From Marinobacter lipolyticus SM19 (GTDB lineage Bacteria; Pseudomonadota; Gammaproteobacteria; Pseudomonadales; Oleiphilaceae), in NCBI RefSeq assembly GCF_000397065.2, contig NZ_KE007317.1:190969-254968 (forward strand): 64,000 bases of DNA. Direction: 5' to 3'. The notes under the pieces were generated by a model. That model made no database searches. It was not told the origin of the DNA and was given only the letters and a program-made list of their open reading frames with translations. A program made the translations under genes and the position numbers. Below are positions 28,574-37,800 of the stretch, piece after piece. The number at the start of each line of letters is the position of its first letter. Position 1 is the first letter of the stretch.

Positions 28574-29911
28574 ATGAATATTAACAAGAACCGCGACCTG
28601 GACTTCTTCATCACGGACCTGAACGGGAATTTACGCGGAAAGCGCATGCCTTCCAGCGGCCTGAAAAAGGCACGGAAGGATGGACTTAAATTACCACGCT
28701 CGGTGGTCGGCTTTGATTTCTGGGGCGCGGACGTGCTCGAAAATGGACTGGTGTTTGAAACCGGCGATAGTGATGGTGTCTGTATGCCCGTCACTGACGA
28801 CCCCACACCGGTGCCCTGGTCCGAAGTACCCCGGGATCAGATGCTGGCGATGATGTTCAATCCGGATGGAACGCCCTTCGAGGCTGATCCTCGTCAGGTC
28901 CTCAAGCGTATCGTGGACCGCTTTGCTGAGCGGGGATTAACGCCGGTGATGGCGACGGAGCTCGAGTTCTACCTTATGGATGCCGAATCGGAAAGCACGC
29001 AACGACCGATCCCACCGGCATTGGCCGATGGCAAGGGCCGCCGGCTGTCCAATACGGAAGGTTACGCCGTCGAGGAAATGGACGGATTCGAGGCCTTCTT
29101 CACCGACATTCGTGCGGCCTGTCAGACCCAGGGTATCGGGGCGGACACCATTATCGCCGAGATGGGCCCGGGCCAGTTCGAGGTCAATCTCAATCATGTG
29201 GCCGATCCACTGAATGCAGCCGATCAGGCGATTCTGTTCAAGCGCCTGGTGCGTGGCGTGTCAAGGCGCCATGGCTATGCTGCGACGTTCATGGCCAAGC
29301 CCTACGCCGAGGAGAGTGGCAACGGTTTCCATGTCCACTTCAGCTTGCTCGACCAGGATGGTAACAACGTCTTTAATAACGGCACGGAGGAGGGCAGCGA
29401 TCTTCTGAAACAGGCCGTCGCCGGTCTCATGCAGCTGATGCCGGAGAGCATGCTGGTTTTTGCGCCCCACCTTAATTCCTACCGCCGTTTTATGCCTGGC
29501 GCCTACGCACCAACCTTCGCCAGTTGGGGCTACGAGAACCGAACGGTTGCCCTGCGTGTACCGGAAAGCCCCAATATTGCCCGACGGATCGAACACCGGG
29601 TCGCCGGCGCCGACGCCAACCCGTATCTCGTACTCGCCTCGGTCCTCACTGGCGCATTCTATGGCATGGAGAACAAGCTGGTGCCGAGCGCGCCGGTTGA
29701 GGGCGATGCCTATGCCGAGGAGAACCCTGAATTCCCGCTGCCGTGTGAATGGCAGGAAGCAACCAATCGCTTTGATCAGAGTGAGATCCTGCGGGAGTAC
29801 CTGGGCGAAGAGTTCGTCCGGGTCTACGCCGAAGCCAAGCGTCAGGAGCGTCAACGCCTGAATGAGCGGATCTCCGACGTCGAGTACGAAGCCTACCTCG
29901 GCCTGCTCTGA
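28574..29911 (+). CDS. puuA: gamma-glutamylpolyamine synthetase (glutamine-synthetase family)
   Basis: This 445-residue glutamine-synthetase-like ligase is of the PuuA/PauA type, which joins glutamate to an amino group of putrescine or related amines using ATP. The metal and ATP site segments are visible: MATELEFYLMDAE, EMGPGQFEVNLNH, ESGNGFHVHFSL, NSYRRFMPGAYAPTFASWGYENRT and the final arginine motif RIEHRVAGADANPYLVLAS. The adenylylation loop of true nitrogen-assimilatory enzymes is absent. The ATG at 28574 follows GAGTGA. It precedes the amidotransferase gene by 53 bases, forming a two-gene operon. Confidence 0.9.
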   Translation: MNINKNRDLDFFITDLNGNLRGKRMPSSGLKKARKDGLKLPRSVVGFDFWGADVLENGLVFETGDSDGVCMPVTDDPTPVPWSEVPRDQMLAMMFNPDGTPFEADPRQVLKRIVDRFAERGLTPVMATELEFYLMDAESESTQRPIPPALADGKGRRLSNTEGYAVEEMDGFEAFFTDIRAACQTQGIGADTIIAEMGPGQFEVNLNHVADPLNAADQAILFKRLVRGVSRRHGYAATFMAKPYAEESGNGFHVHFSLLDQDGNNVFNNGTEEGSDLLKQAVAGLMQLMPESMLVFAPHLNSYRRFMPGAYAPTFASWGYENRTVALRVPESPNIARRIEHRVAGADANPYLVLASVLTGAFYGMENKLVPSAPVEGDAYAEENPEFPLPCEWQEATNRFDQSEILREYLGEEFVRVYAEAKRQERQRLNERISDVEYEAYLGLL

Positions 29912-29964
29912 TTCCACTGACAACCGATAACGCCTGCGGTTCAGCCGTAGGCGAGGAGTACCTG

Positions 29965-30699
29965 ATGAGCCTGAAAATCGGCATACTCGCCACCGGCATT
30001 ACGCCGGACGACTTGATTGATACCTACGGGTCCTACTCGGACATGTTCATGAACCTGTTCGGGCAGGCCGGCTACGAGTTCGACTATGAGACCTTCGATG
30101 TCCGGGACAATGTCTTACCGGATTCGACTGGATCCTGCGACGCCTGGATCATTACCGGCTCGAAGTCCAACGTCTATGAGAACGCGCCGTGGATGGTTCG
30201 CCTGAAGAACCTGATCCTCGAGATCTACAGCACCGCGCGTCCGATGGTCGGTATCTGCTTCGGTCACCAGATTATCGCTGAAGCTTTTGGTGCTGACGTC
30301 AACAAATACCCGAATGGCTGGGGCGTTGGCCTGCACACCTATCAATTGGAAAAGACCGTACCGGAACTGGCCGGACTGCAAGGGCAGTTCACCCTGAGCG
30401 CCATGCATCAGGACCAGGTTCTGACCAAGCCGAAGCAGGCTGAAGTCATCGCCTATTCGTCCTTCTGCCCCCTTGCCGCACTTCAATACGACAATTGCAT
30501 ACTGACTCTACAGGCCCACCCCGAATTCAACGTGGACTTCGAGTCCCGGTTAGTAGCGTCGCGCCGGGACAATCCCATTCCGCCGGCAGCGGTGGATGAG
30601 GCGCTGGCAGGCCTCAACGACGAGTCCGCTGATACGGATTCCCTGCAGGTCGCGCATTGGATGGCCTCGTTCCTGCAGCAGGGTAGCAAGAGGGTATGA
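29965..30699 (+). CDS. class I glutamine amidotransferase-like hydrolase
   Basis: This 244-residue protein has the class I amidotransferase nucleophile elbow (GICFGHQIIAEAFG, Cys about 95) and the catalytic His-Glu pair in LQAHPEFN. It stands alone without a synthetase domain, as in GMP-synthase-like stand-alone hydrolases. Downstream of puuA it could split the gamma-glutamyl amide formed in the pathway (the PuuD/PauD role), although those are usually of the C26 type. This role is inferred from position. GAGGAG precedes the ATG. A strong terminator follows. Confidence 0.82.
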   Translation: MSLKIGILATGITPDDLIDTYGSYSDMFMNLFGQAGYEFDYETFDVRDNVLPDSTGSCDAWIITGSKSNVYENAPWMVRLKNLILEIYSTARPMVGICFGHQIIAEAFGADVNKYPNGWGVGLHTYQLEKTVPELAGLQGQFTLSAMHQDQVLTKPKQAEVIAYSSFCPLAALQYDNCILTLQAHPEFNVDFESRLVASRRDNPIPPAAVDEALAGLNDESADTDSLQVAHWMASFLQQGSKRV

Positions 30700-30730
30700 A
30701 CCGGTAGGTTCCATTCCCGTTCCTCAACGA

Positions 30731-30753
30731 CCGGCGTCAGCGCCGGTTTTTTT
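30731..30753 (+). terminator. rho-independent terminator of the puuA operon
   Basis: A six-bp stem CCGGCG / CGCCGG with a four-base loop is followed by seven T residues, 31 bases after the amidotransferase stop. Confidence 0.93.
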
Positions 30754-30761
30754 GCACGCAC

Positions 30762-30796
30762 AAAAAAACCGGGCGAGGTGTAAGCACCTGGCCCGG
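30762..30796 (-). terminator. rho-independent terminator of the NhaC-family gene
   Basis: On the reverse strand the arms 30785-30796 and 30769-30780 form a 12-position stem with one mismatch and a four-base loop, followed by seven T residues (A run at 30762-30768). It ends the puuB-nhaC transcript 17 bases after the stop and stands tail to tail with the puuA terminator. Confidence 0.93.
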
Positions 30797-30813
30797 CTGT
30801 CAGCAGCGATGGT

Positions 30814-32331
30814 TCAGGTGATCGTGTAACCCATCACGATGAAGGATACGAACGCCAGGACCGCGCCTATCGTAGCGTAAGGGATCTGGGTCAGGGCATG
30901 CTGCATCGGCGTACAGCCCGAGCCCGTGGATGACAGCACCGTGGAGTCATTGAAGAAACACGCATGGCTACCGAACGCAGACGCGGAGAGCAGGGCGCCC
31001 ACGGTCAGTGGCATGGACATATCCATGGCCTGGGCCATTGGGATTACGATGGGCAGGGATACCACAAACACTCCCCAGCTTGACCCGGTGGAGAACACCA
31101 CCGCAGCCATGGTGGCAAACACCAGCGCTGGCAGTAGCTCCGGAGAGAGATACGGGGTGATGGTGTCGATGATGTAGGTCGTCATGCCCAGTTCATCGTT
31201 GATGGCCTTGACCATGAAACCGGCACACACCACGGCGATCGGGTGCAGCATCACTTTGAAGCCATCCAGCATGGAGTCAGTCAGTTCGCCGAAGCTCATC
31301 AGCCGCTGGGAAAAGTACAGGACCATGGTGAAGATGGAAGCCACCAGCGCGCCCAGTAACAGGTCAATCTCGTAATAGATGCTGGCGACAATGAGGACCG
31401 CCACCGGCAGCAGGAAATTCATCAGTCCAACCATCGTGGAAGTACGACGAACATTGCTGGTATCGAACCCCTGGTCCTCTAATCCGTCCGGGATCGGCTG
31501 GCCTTTACGGGCCCGTTCCTCGGCCTTTTTCATCGGCCCGAAATCCTTCAGGACCCCCATGGCAACCAGGAAAACCACAATCAGTGCGGCCCAGCCGTAG
31601 GCCATGTAGGGAATCGAATCGATGTACAGGGACATGCCCTTACCGTCGGCGACAGCGCCGTTTTCTTCCAGCAAAGCGCCAAAATAGACCGCCCAGGTGG
31701 AAATCGGTACCAGGATGCAGACCGGAGCGGCGGTGGAGTCCACCAGAAACGCCAGCTTTTCACGGGAGATTTTGAATCGATCCGTCAGGGTCTTCATGGA
31801 CGCGGACACAGCCAGCGAATTCAGGTAATCGTCAATAAAGACCGCCAGGCCCAGGAAAGAAGTAGTCAGCATGGTGCCGCGCTTGGTCTTTATACGCTTG
31901 GCGAGCACCTCGCCAAAACTCAGCACACTGCCGCCGCGCTCCAGCATATTGATCAGGCCGCCCATCATGCCGCACACCAGTACAATCCAGGCGATGGTCT
32001 CATTCTGGACCACGTTCATGGACAGGTCGCCCAGGCTGGTGAAAAGGCTGGTCGGGTCAATCAGGAGGGAACCGGCGATGATCCCGGCGAAGATGGATTC
32101 AAGGGGGCGCTTGGTTTTAACTGCGACCAGAACGATCAACAGTGAAGGCAGCAAACTCAGAACGCCGTAGGAACCGCCCTCCAGCTGCCAGGTCGACATA
32201 TAAGCGAAGGCTGCCAGTATTGCGCCGTAGCCCAATATTGAATTCAAGGGGCTCCAGCCAGGACGGTCCTTCAGGCCATCGTTCATTGGCATGATCCCGC
32301 TATCGGAACGTAGTGTGTCGTCAGTCATCAT
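30814..32331 (-). CDS. NhaC-family Na+/H+ antiporter-type transporter
   Basis: This 505-residue protein has about 11 membrane segments and the conserved NhaC-family segments GGLINMLERGG, FIDDYLNSLAVSASMKTLTD, VPISTWAVYFGAL and FSTGSSWGVFVVSLPIVIP. Members exchange sodium for protons or organic solutes. Next to polyamine catabolic genes it may import a polyamine or related amine, or balance ions (inference). ATGs at 32331 and 32328 are both possible, preceded by GGG. It follows the FAD oxidoreductase gene after 73 bases that contain a hairpin. Confidence 0.85.
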   Translation of the reverse strand: MMTDDTLRSDSGIMPMNDGLKDRPGWSPLNSILGYGAILAAFAYMSTWQLEGGSYGVLSLLPSLLIVLVAVKTKRPLESIFAGIIAGSLLIDPTSLFTSLGDLSMNVVQNETIAWIVLVCGMMGGLINMLERGGSVLSFGEVLAKRIKTKRGTMLTTSFLGLAVFIDDYLNSLAVSASMKTLTDRFKISREKLAFLVDSTAAPVCILVPISTWAVYFGALLEENGAVADGKGMSLYIDSIPYMAYGWAALIVVFLVAMGVLKDFGPMKKAEERARKGQPIPDGLEDQGFDTSNVRRTSTMVGLMNFLLPVAVLIVASIYYEIDLLLGALVASIFTMVLYFSQRLMSFGELTDSMLDGFKVMLHPIAVVCAGFMVKAINDELGMTTYIIDTITPYLSPELLPALVFATMAAVVFSTGSSWGVFVVSLPIVIPMAQAMDMSMPLTVGALLSASAFGSHACFFNDSTVLSSTGSGCTPMQHALTQIPYATIGAVLAFVSFIVMGYTIT

Positions 32332-32360
32332 ATTACCCGTCTCTTGTTTTTGATAGAAAG

Positions 32361-32382
32361 CGCGGTGAGTGGCGTCACCGCG
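32361..32382 (-). other. hairpin between puuB-like and NhaC-family genes
   Basis: A perfect eight-bp stem CGCGGTGA / TCACCGCG encloses a six-base loop. It lies 22 bases after the oxidoreductase stop and 29 before the transporter start. It may attenuate or stabilise the message between the two genes; on the reverse strand only CTTTCT follows. Confidence 0.5.
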
Positions 32383-32404
32383 GGGGTTGGGACGTATTGA
32401 GAAA

Positions 32405-33688
32405 TCAAATACCGAGCTGGTCGCGCAGGTTGTAGTACCAGGCACCCATGGCGGTCAGCGGAATTCGCATGGCCCGTCCGCCGGGGAAGGAGTACTGGGG
32501 CAGACCGGCGAAGATATCGAATCGCTCGGCCTGGCCCTGGATAGCGTCACTGATCACCTTGCCAGCCAAATGGGTACAGGTAATGCCATGGCCGCTATAG
32601 CCCTGTGCGTAATAGATATTCCCGCCAATGCGGCCAAACTGGGGCAGACGCATCAGCGTGAGGAGAAAGTTGCCCGTCCAGGCGTAGTCGATCTTCGCCC
32701 CCTTGAGCTCCGGGAAGGTCTTGAGCATCTTGGGTACGATCAGGGATTCGACCTTTCCGGGCTCGCGGGCGCCGTAGGTGACGCCACCGCCGTAGATCAT
32801 CCGACCGTCACCGGACAGGCGGAAGTAGTCGAGTAGATAGTTGCAGTCCTCGACACAATTGTCTTTGGGCAGCAGGCGCTGTCGCACATTCTCAGCCAAT
32901 GGCTCGGTGGTAATGATCTGCGTGCCGCACGGTATGGCCTTGGATTCCAGTTTGGGCAGCAGGCCATTGAGGTAGGCATTACCGGCAACCAACACATAGT
33001 CAGCCTCAACGCAGCCTTCCTCGGTGTGGACGACCGGTTTGTCGCCTTCACGAATCCGCAGGGCTGCGGAGTTCTCGTAGATGATGCCGCCCAGGGATTC
33101 AACGGCTGCAGCTTCACCCAGTACCAGATTGAGCGGATGGAAATGCCCGCCGCTATGATCGATCAGACCGCCAGTGTAGCGTTCGCTGCCGACGTATTGC
33201 CGGATGGCGTTCTCGTCGAGCAACTCGAGTTGGTCATGGCCGTGGGCCTCCCAGAGCTTTTTCTTCTCGACCAGGCCGTCGAATTGCTTGCTGTTGCAGG
33301 ACGCGAAAATGCCGCCTTCCTTCAGGTCGCATTGAATGTCGTACTGCTTGACGAAGCGACGCAGGATACGACCGCCTTCAAAGGCCATCTGGCCCATTTC
33401 GGAACCGACTTTCTCGCCATAGTTCCGTTCGATGAAATCAATATCGCGGCTGTAACTGTTGACGATCTGGCCACCGTTACGGCCGGATGCACCGAAGCCA
33501 ATTCGGCTGCCTTCAAGGACAATGACCTTGAACCCTTTTTCGGCGAGGTGAAGCGCTGTCGACATGCCGGTGAAGCCTGCGCCGATGACGCAGACATCAG
33601 CCCTTGCGTGCCCTTTCAGGGTGGGTCGGACAGTCTTGTCGTTGGCCGACGCAGCGTAGTAGGAATGGGTATGAGACGTTGTTGTCAC
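32405..33688 (-). CDS. puuB: FAD-dependent amine oxidoreductase (PuuB/PauB type)
   Basis: This 427-residue DAO-family flavoprotein has the dinucleotide fold VCVIGAGFTGMSTALHLAEK, the RIGFGASGRNGGQI motif typical of PuuB/OrdL proteins, and a C-terminal FAD segment (YYAQGYSGHGITCTHLAGK). It would oxidise gamma-glutamylputrescine to the aldehyde used by PuuC. The start is GTG at 33688 with GGGAG seven bases ahead. Palindrome C lies 107 bases upstream. It is co-oriented with the NhaC-family transporter. Confidence 0.88.
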   Translation of the reverse strand: MTTTSHTHSYYAASANDKTVRPTLKGHARADVCVIGAGFTGMSTALHLAEKGFKVIVLEGSRIGFGASGRNGGQIVNSYSRDIDFIERNYGEKVGSEMGQMAFEGGRILRRFVKQYDIQCDLKEGGIFASCNSKQFDGLVEKKKLWEAHGHDQLELLDENAIRQYVGSERYTGGLIDHSGGHFHPLNLVLGEAAAVESLGGIIYENSAALRIREGDKPVVHTEEGCVEADYVLVAGNAYLNGLLPKLESKAIPCGTQIITTEPLAENVRQRLLPKDNCVEDCNYLLDYFRLSGDGRMIYGGGVTYGAREPGKVESLIVPKMLKTFPELKGAKIDYAWTGNFLLTLMRLPQFGRIGGNIYYAQGYSGHGITCTHLAGKVISDAIQGQAERFDIFAGLPQYSFPGGRAMRIPLTAMGAWYYNLRDQLGI

Positions 33689-33794
33689 GTTGTTGCTCCC
33701 GAAACATCAGTGTGTCTTGACCGGCCCTTTCCGAAGGGTGGCCGGTTTAGTCTTTGCTTGGGATACAACGTTACGGAGAAGTGGCAATCCTGGG

Positions 33795-33814
33795 ATATAC
33801 CCCCCTGGGTATAT
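33795..33814. promoter_or_regulatory. palindromic operator, site C (upstream of puuB-like gene)
   Basis: This is a perfect inverted repeat ATATACC-CCCCTG-GGTATAT, identical in both arms and spacing to site A. It lies 107 bases upstream of the puuB start. On the other side is only the terminator of the HD-GYP gene, so it must serve puuB-nhaC. Confidence 0.7.
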
Positions 33815-33822
33815 ATTTGAAA

Positions 33823-33840
33823 CCGGCGCAGGAGCGCCGG
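33823..33840 (-). terminator. terminator of the HD-GYP gene
   Basis: A perfect seven-bp stem CCGGCGC / GCGCCGG with a four-base loop is followed on the reverse strand by TTTCAAAT, 39 bases after the response-regulator stop. It separates the signalling operon from the polyamine operator. Confidence 0.75.
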
Positions 33841-33879
33841 CAGAGATAAGGTTACGGTGACACTTTTAACAGCGTCTCT

Positions 33880-34872
33880 TTACTGAGTGGTTTCTGTTTC
33901 TTCTGACGCGTAGTAGTCACGGGTACCCAATACTTCAGGCAGGCATGATAAGAAGGCCTCGACAACCGCTGGATTGAAGTGTTTTTCCGACTGGCTCTTT
34001 ATAAAGTCTATGCAGTCCTCTATGGGCCAGGCATTCTTATAGGGGCGACTCACGGACAAGGCGTCAAAAACATCGGCCACCGCAACCACCTGGGCTGATT
34101 GAGGAATGTCTTCCCCGGCCAGGCCCGCAGGGTAGCCGGTACCATCCCACTTTTCATGATGATAGAGAGCGATTTCGGCTGCCATTGTCATGAGGTCGCA
34201 GTTAGCTTTACTAAGGATGTCATAACCAATGGTAGTGTGAGTTTTCATGATCTCCCACTCATGGGGCTCCAGCTTTCTGGGGGCTTTCAGAATGCTGTCG
34301 GGAATGCCTATTTTCCCTGTGTCATGCAGTGGCGCGGCCATTTCAAGCAATTCAGCCCGATCCTTGTCCCAGCCCAGCGTGAGGGCAATATGGCGAGAGT
34401 ATTCAGCCATTCGCCAAATATGCACACCGGTATCCGTATCGTTGTAATGGCCCGCGCGCCCAAGCATAAACACCGCTTCTTTATAGCTTCGTTTCAATTC
34501 GTCCTGATGAATGAGGAGCAGATGAGTCTGCACGCGGCGCTTGACTATGGGGGCAGAGAAGGGCTTGTGGATATAATCAACAGCCCCCAGATTGAATCCT
34601 TTAAGCTCTTCCTCGACCTTGGTTAACGCTGTGATGAAAATCACCGGAATACGCTGAGTGGTTGGTTGTTGCTTTAACCACCGGCAGACATCAAAACCGC
34701 TGATCTGTGGCATGGAAACGTCGAGTAGTATCAGATCGGGTCGATGTTTTATGGCCGCTTCTTTGGCTAATTCACCGTTCAGGGCAAACAGCAGGTCATA
34801 ATCCTGCCTGAGAATCTGGCGAAGAACCTCCAGGTTATTGGGTTCATCGTCAACTATCAGAATCTTCTTCAT
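33880..34872 (-). CDS. response regulator with HD-GYP (c-di-GMP phosphodiesterase) domain
   Basis: This 330-residue protein has an N-terminal receiver domain (MKKILIVDDEPNN, phospho-acceptor Asp51 in LILLDVSMPQ) and a C-terminal HD-GYP domain with all hallmark motifs (LHDTGKIGIPDSIL and HHEKWDGTGYPAGL). HD-GYP proteins degrade cyclic di-GMP. Phosphorylation by the kinase encoded just upstream would control this activity. The start at 34872 lies inside the 3' end of the kinase gene with GAGGATTC ahead, so translation is coupled. It is the last gene of a three-gene signalling operon and ends in a terminator. Confidence 0.92.
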   Translation of the reverse strand: MKKILIVDDEPNNLEVLRQILRQDYDLLFALNGELAKEAAIKHRPDLILLDVSMPQISGFDVCRWLKQQPTTQRIPVIFITALTKVEEELKGFNLGAVDYIHKPFSAPIVKRRVQTHLLLIHQDELKRSYKEAVFMLGRAGHYNDTDTGVHIWRMAEYSRHIALTLGWDKDRAELLEMAAPLHDTGKIGIPDSILKAPRKLEPHEWEIMKTHTTIGYDILSKANCDLMTMAAEIALYHHEKWDGTGYPAGLAGEDIPQSAQVVAVADVFDALSVSRPYKNAWPIEDCIDFIKSQSEKHFNPAVVEAFLSCLPEVLGTRDYYASEETETTQ

Positions 34873-37800
34873 CCCGAGAATCCTCAGTTTCACCAATAGA
34901 GACAAGAAGCTTTGAAGCAAGGCGTTTAGCCAATACAAAATCAAACTGGGCCAGCGCCTTACGTATTGGTAGTACGTCTTGCAAGGGCCAGCATTCAGAC
35001 AGGTCCTGCAGGATTGATTCTGACCGGTCAGGATTAAGATAGTTCAGGGATGTAATTAATTCCCTTACCCGGAGGGTTGCCAATTTCCGGTCGATGTTAA
35101 GGACTGCCGGGTACTCATCCGGGGTAATGCAGGGTGGCCATTTGCACAATGCTGACTTTATCTCGAAGAGTACCTCTCGCACAGCTCGAATTGCCCCAGT
35201 AGGAATCGTTGTCGGTGCGGCGTCCGCAGTTGTTTCAAGGATTGCAGAAGCGCGGTTAAGCGGTGAAAGTCCGAGATTTGCAGCGGATCCTTTCAATAGG
35301 TGGGCAATCTCTTTCAGCGCTTTCTGGTCGGATTCTGAGAAAGCCTTCAGTGAGGCCAGTCTCTGTAATTCGGACTCATACTTGGAAAGCTGACGTGAAA
35401 ATAGACATAGCCCGTTGGCGTACTCTTTATCGTTGCCCCAGATAGCCAGCGCTGACGAAATATCGGCCACCCCCTCGAGCGGACCAAAATCTATATTGGA
35501 GCATTCTGCGGACGGCTGGCCGGGCTCCAGCATAGTTCCCTGACCCTCCGGGACCAGGGAGTCCATGCGTTTCAACAGCTTGAACGCATTAATTGGTTTG
35601 CGCTCTACAACATCCATCCCAGCAGCCAGGCAGTTAGCACAGTCTTCTTCGGTGACGCTTGCGGTCAAGGCAATAATTGGAACGTGTTCGTTTTTACCTT
35701 CGGTGGCGCGTATTTTTCGGGTCGCCTCCAGCCCATCCATGACCGGCATCATCATGTCCATCAGGATGAGATGGAACTTCCCGGACTTGTAGGCTTCCAG
35801 CGCCTCCTTGCCATCCCGTACCCAGCTAATTCGATGGCCCTCCGAGGATAATCGTGTAGTCACTAGCTGGGCGTTGGTTTCAATGTCTTCGGCCAACAGG
35901 ATATTGAAGCGTCTTTGCGAGATGGGTTCGAGTGGTTGCATGAAAGCAGCCTGATACTCGTTCACTGTGCCAGTTGGCGCAGATTCCAGAGGAAGCTCAA
36001 GCGTAAAGGAGGTTCCATGACCTAACTCGCTCTCAGCGAAAATTCGCCCGGACATTCTCTCTGCCAGCTGTTTGCATATGGAAAGCCCCAGACCGGTACC
36101 ACCGAATCTGCGGGTAATGGACTCGTCTGCCTGACTGAATGGATCAAAAACATGTTGAATCTGATCTTCATTCATACCGATACCGGTATCTTTTACGGTA
36201 ATGCACGTTAAATGGGCTTTCGCATAGAGATAGACCGTTACGCCACCGGAATCGGTAAACTTTACGGCATTACTGAGAAGGTTGAGGACAATCTGCCGTA
36301 TGCGGGTCGGATCGCCCAACACGTTTTCCTCCGCATTCGGAGCGATGTCCAGCCGGATGTCCAGCCCCTTTTCAGCGGCCCTTCTGCTCATAATGGAAAT
36401 CGTATCGTGAAGAAGGCTTGGCAAGTGAAAGGTGGTTTTCTCGATGGACATCTGGCCTGCCTCGAGTTTCGAGAAATCGAGAATGTCGTCGATGATCGAC
36501 AATAAGGAATTGCTCGCGCTCCAGATGATTTCCGACTGATTCCTTGCTTCCGACGACAGGCTCGTCGTATTCATCAGCAATTCAGCAAACCCCATAATGG
36601 CATTCATGGGTGTTCGAATCTCGTGGCTCATATTGGCGATGAATGCCGACTTCGCCTGGCTTGCTGCTTCGGCCCTTTGCTTGGCTGATTGCAGCTCCTC
36701 CTCAACCTGTTTTTCCCGGGTAATATCCCGAACAATGGCGGTGAAGAACAACTGATCGCGGATCGGAGTCTCGGACACGGCAAGGTACAGAGGAAACTGC
36801 CTGCCATCCTTGTGCACAGCGACAACTTCACGACCCGCGCCAACAATCGCGGATTGACGGGTCTCCAGAAATTTCCGGATATAGGCGTCGTGTTTTTCTC
36901 TGTGGGGGGAGGGCGTTAACAGGGAGATATTCTGCCCAATGATCTCGCTGGCTTTGTAGCCAAAAATGGATTCTGCTGCCGGGCTGAATTCCTGGACGAT
37001 ACCGCGTTCATTGATCACGACAATACCGTCAATGGCACTATTGATGATACTGCGAAGCCGTTCCTCTTTGGCCTGAACGTCTCGTTCGATCCGTTTTTGA
37101 TCCGTAATATCTACGACCCAGGCCAGAGTGCTCTCTTCACCGCCAAAAGTCATGGTGACATAGTTGGCCAGAACATCCCGGACGGTGCCGTCCTTGGCGA
37201 AGAACTGTGCCTCATGATCCAGCAGAGTATGTTTCGTCACCAGCTCTTTTCTTAAAGAAGTGGGATTTTGGGGTTGCACATAAAGGTCATCAATGTCCAT
37301 GCCAACACGTGCGCCAAGCATCTCCTGCAACTTGGGATTGGCAAAGCGAACCTCGCCATTCGCCGATATGCCGAGACCAATTGGACTACTGTCCAGGATT
37401 TTCTGAAGTTGCTCCCGCTCAGTTTCCAACTGAATCCTGTCGGCTCTCAAATCGTTGGCCATCTTGTTAAAGGCGTCGCCCAACTGCGCAAGTTCATCAC
37501 GGCCCTGAACCTCGATTTGATGCTCAAGGTTACCCGCTGCGAATTCCGTGCTGGCTTTTGTCAGAGTGCGTATTGGTCGAGTCAGTTTGTGGGCGAAATA
37601 GAGGCTGAACAAAGTAGCCAGCGCGACTATTCCAGCCAGGAAATACAGCCCGACAACGAGTTTCTGACCGATAGCCTGATACGCCGTACTCTGATCAAAG
37701 CCGACCGCCAGACCAGCGCCAAGAAGGGGAATTTCCCGATAGAAAACCAGGTAATTTTCTTCATCGAAGTTGAATGTACTGTAGTTTCCGTTCTGTACCG

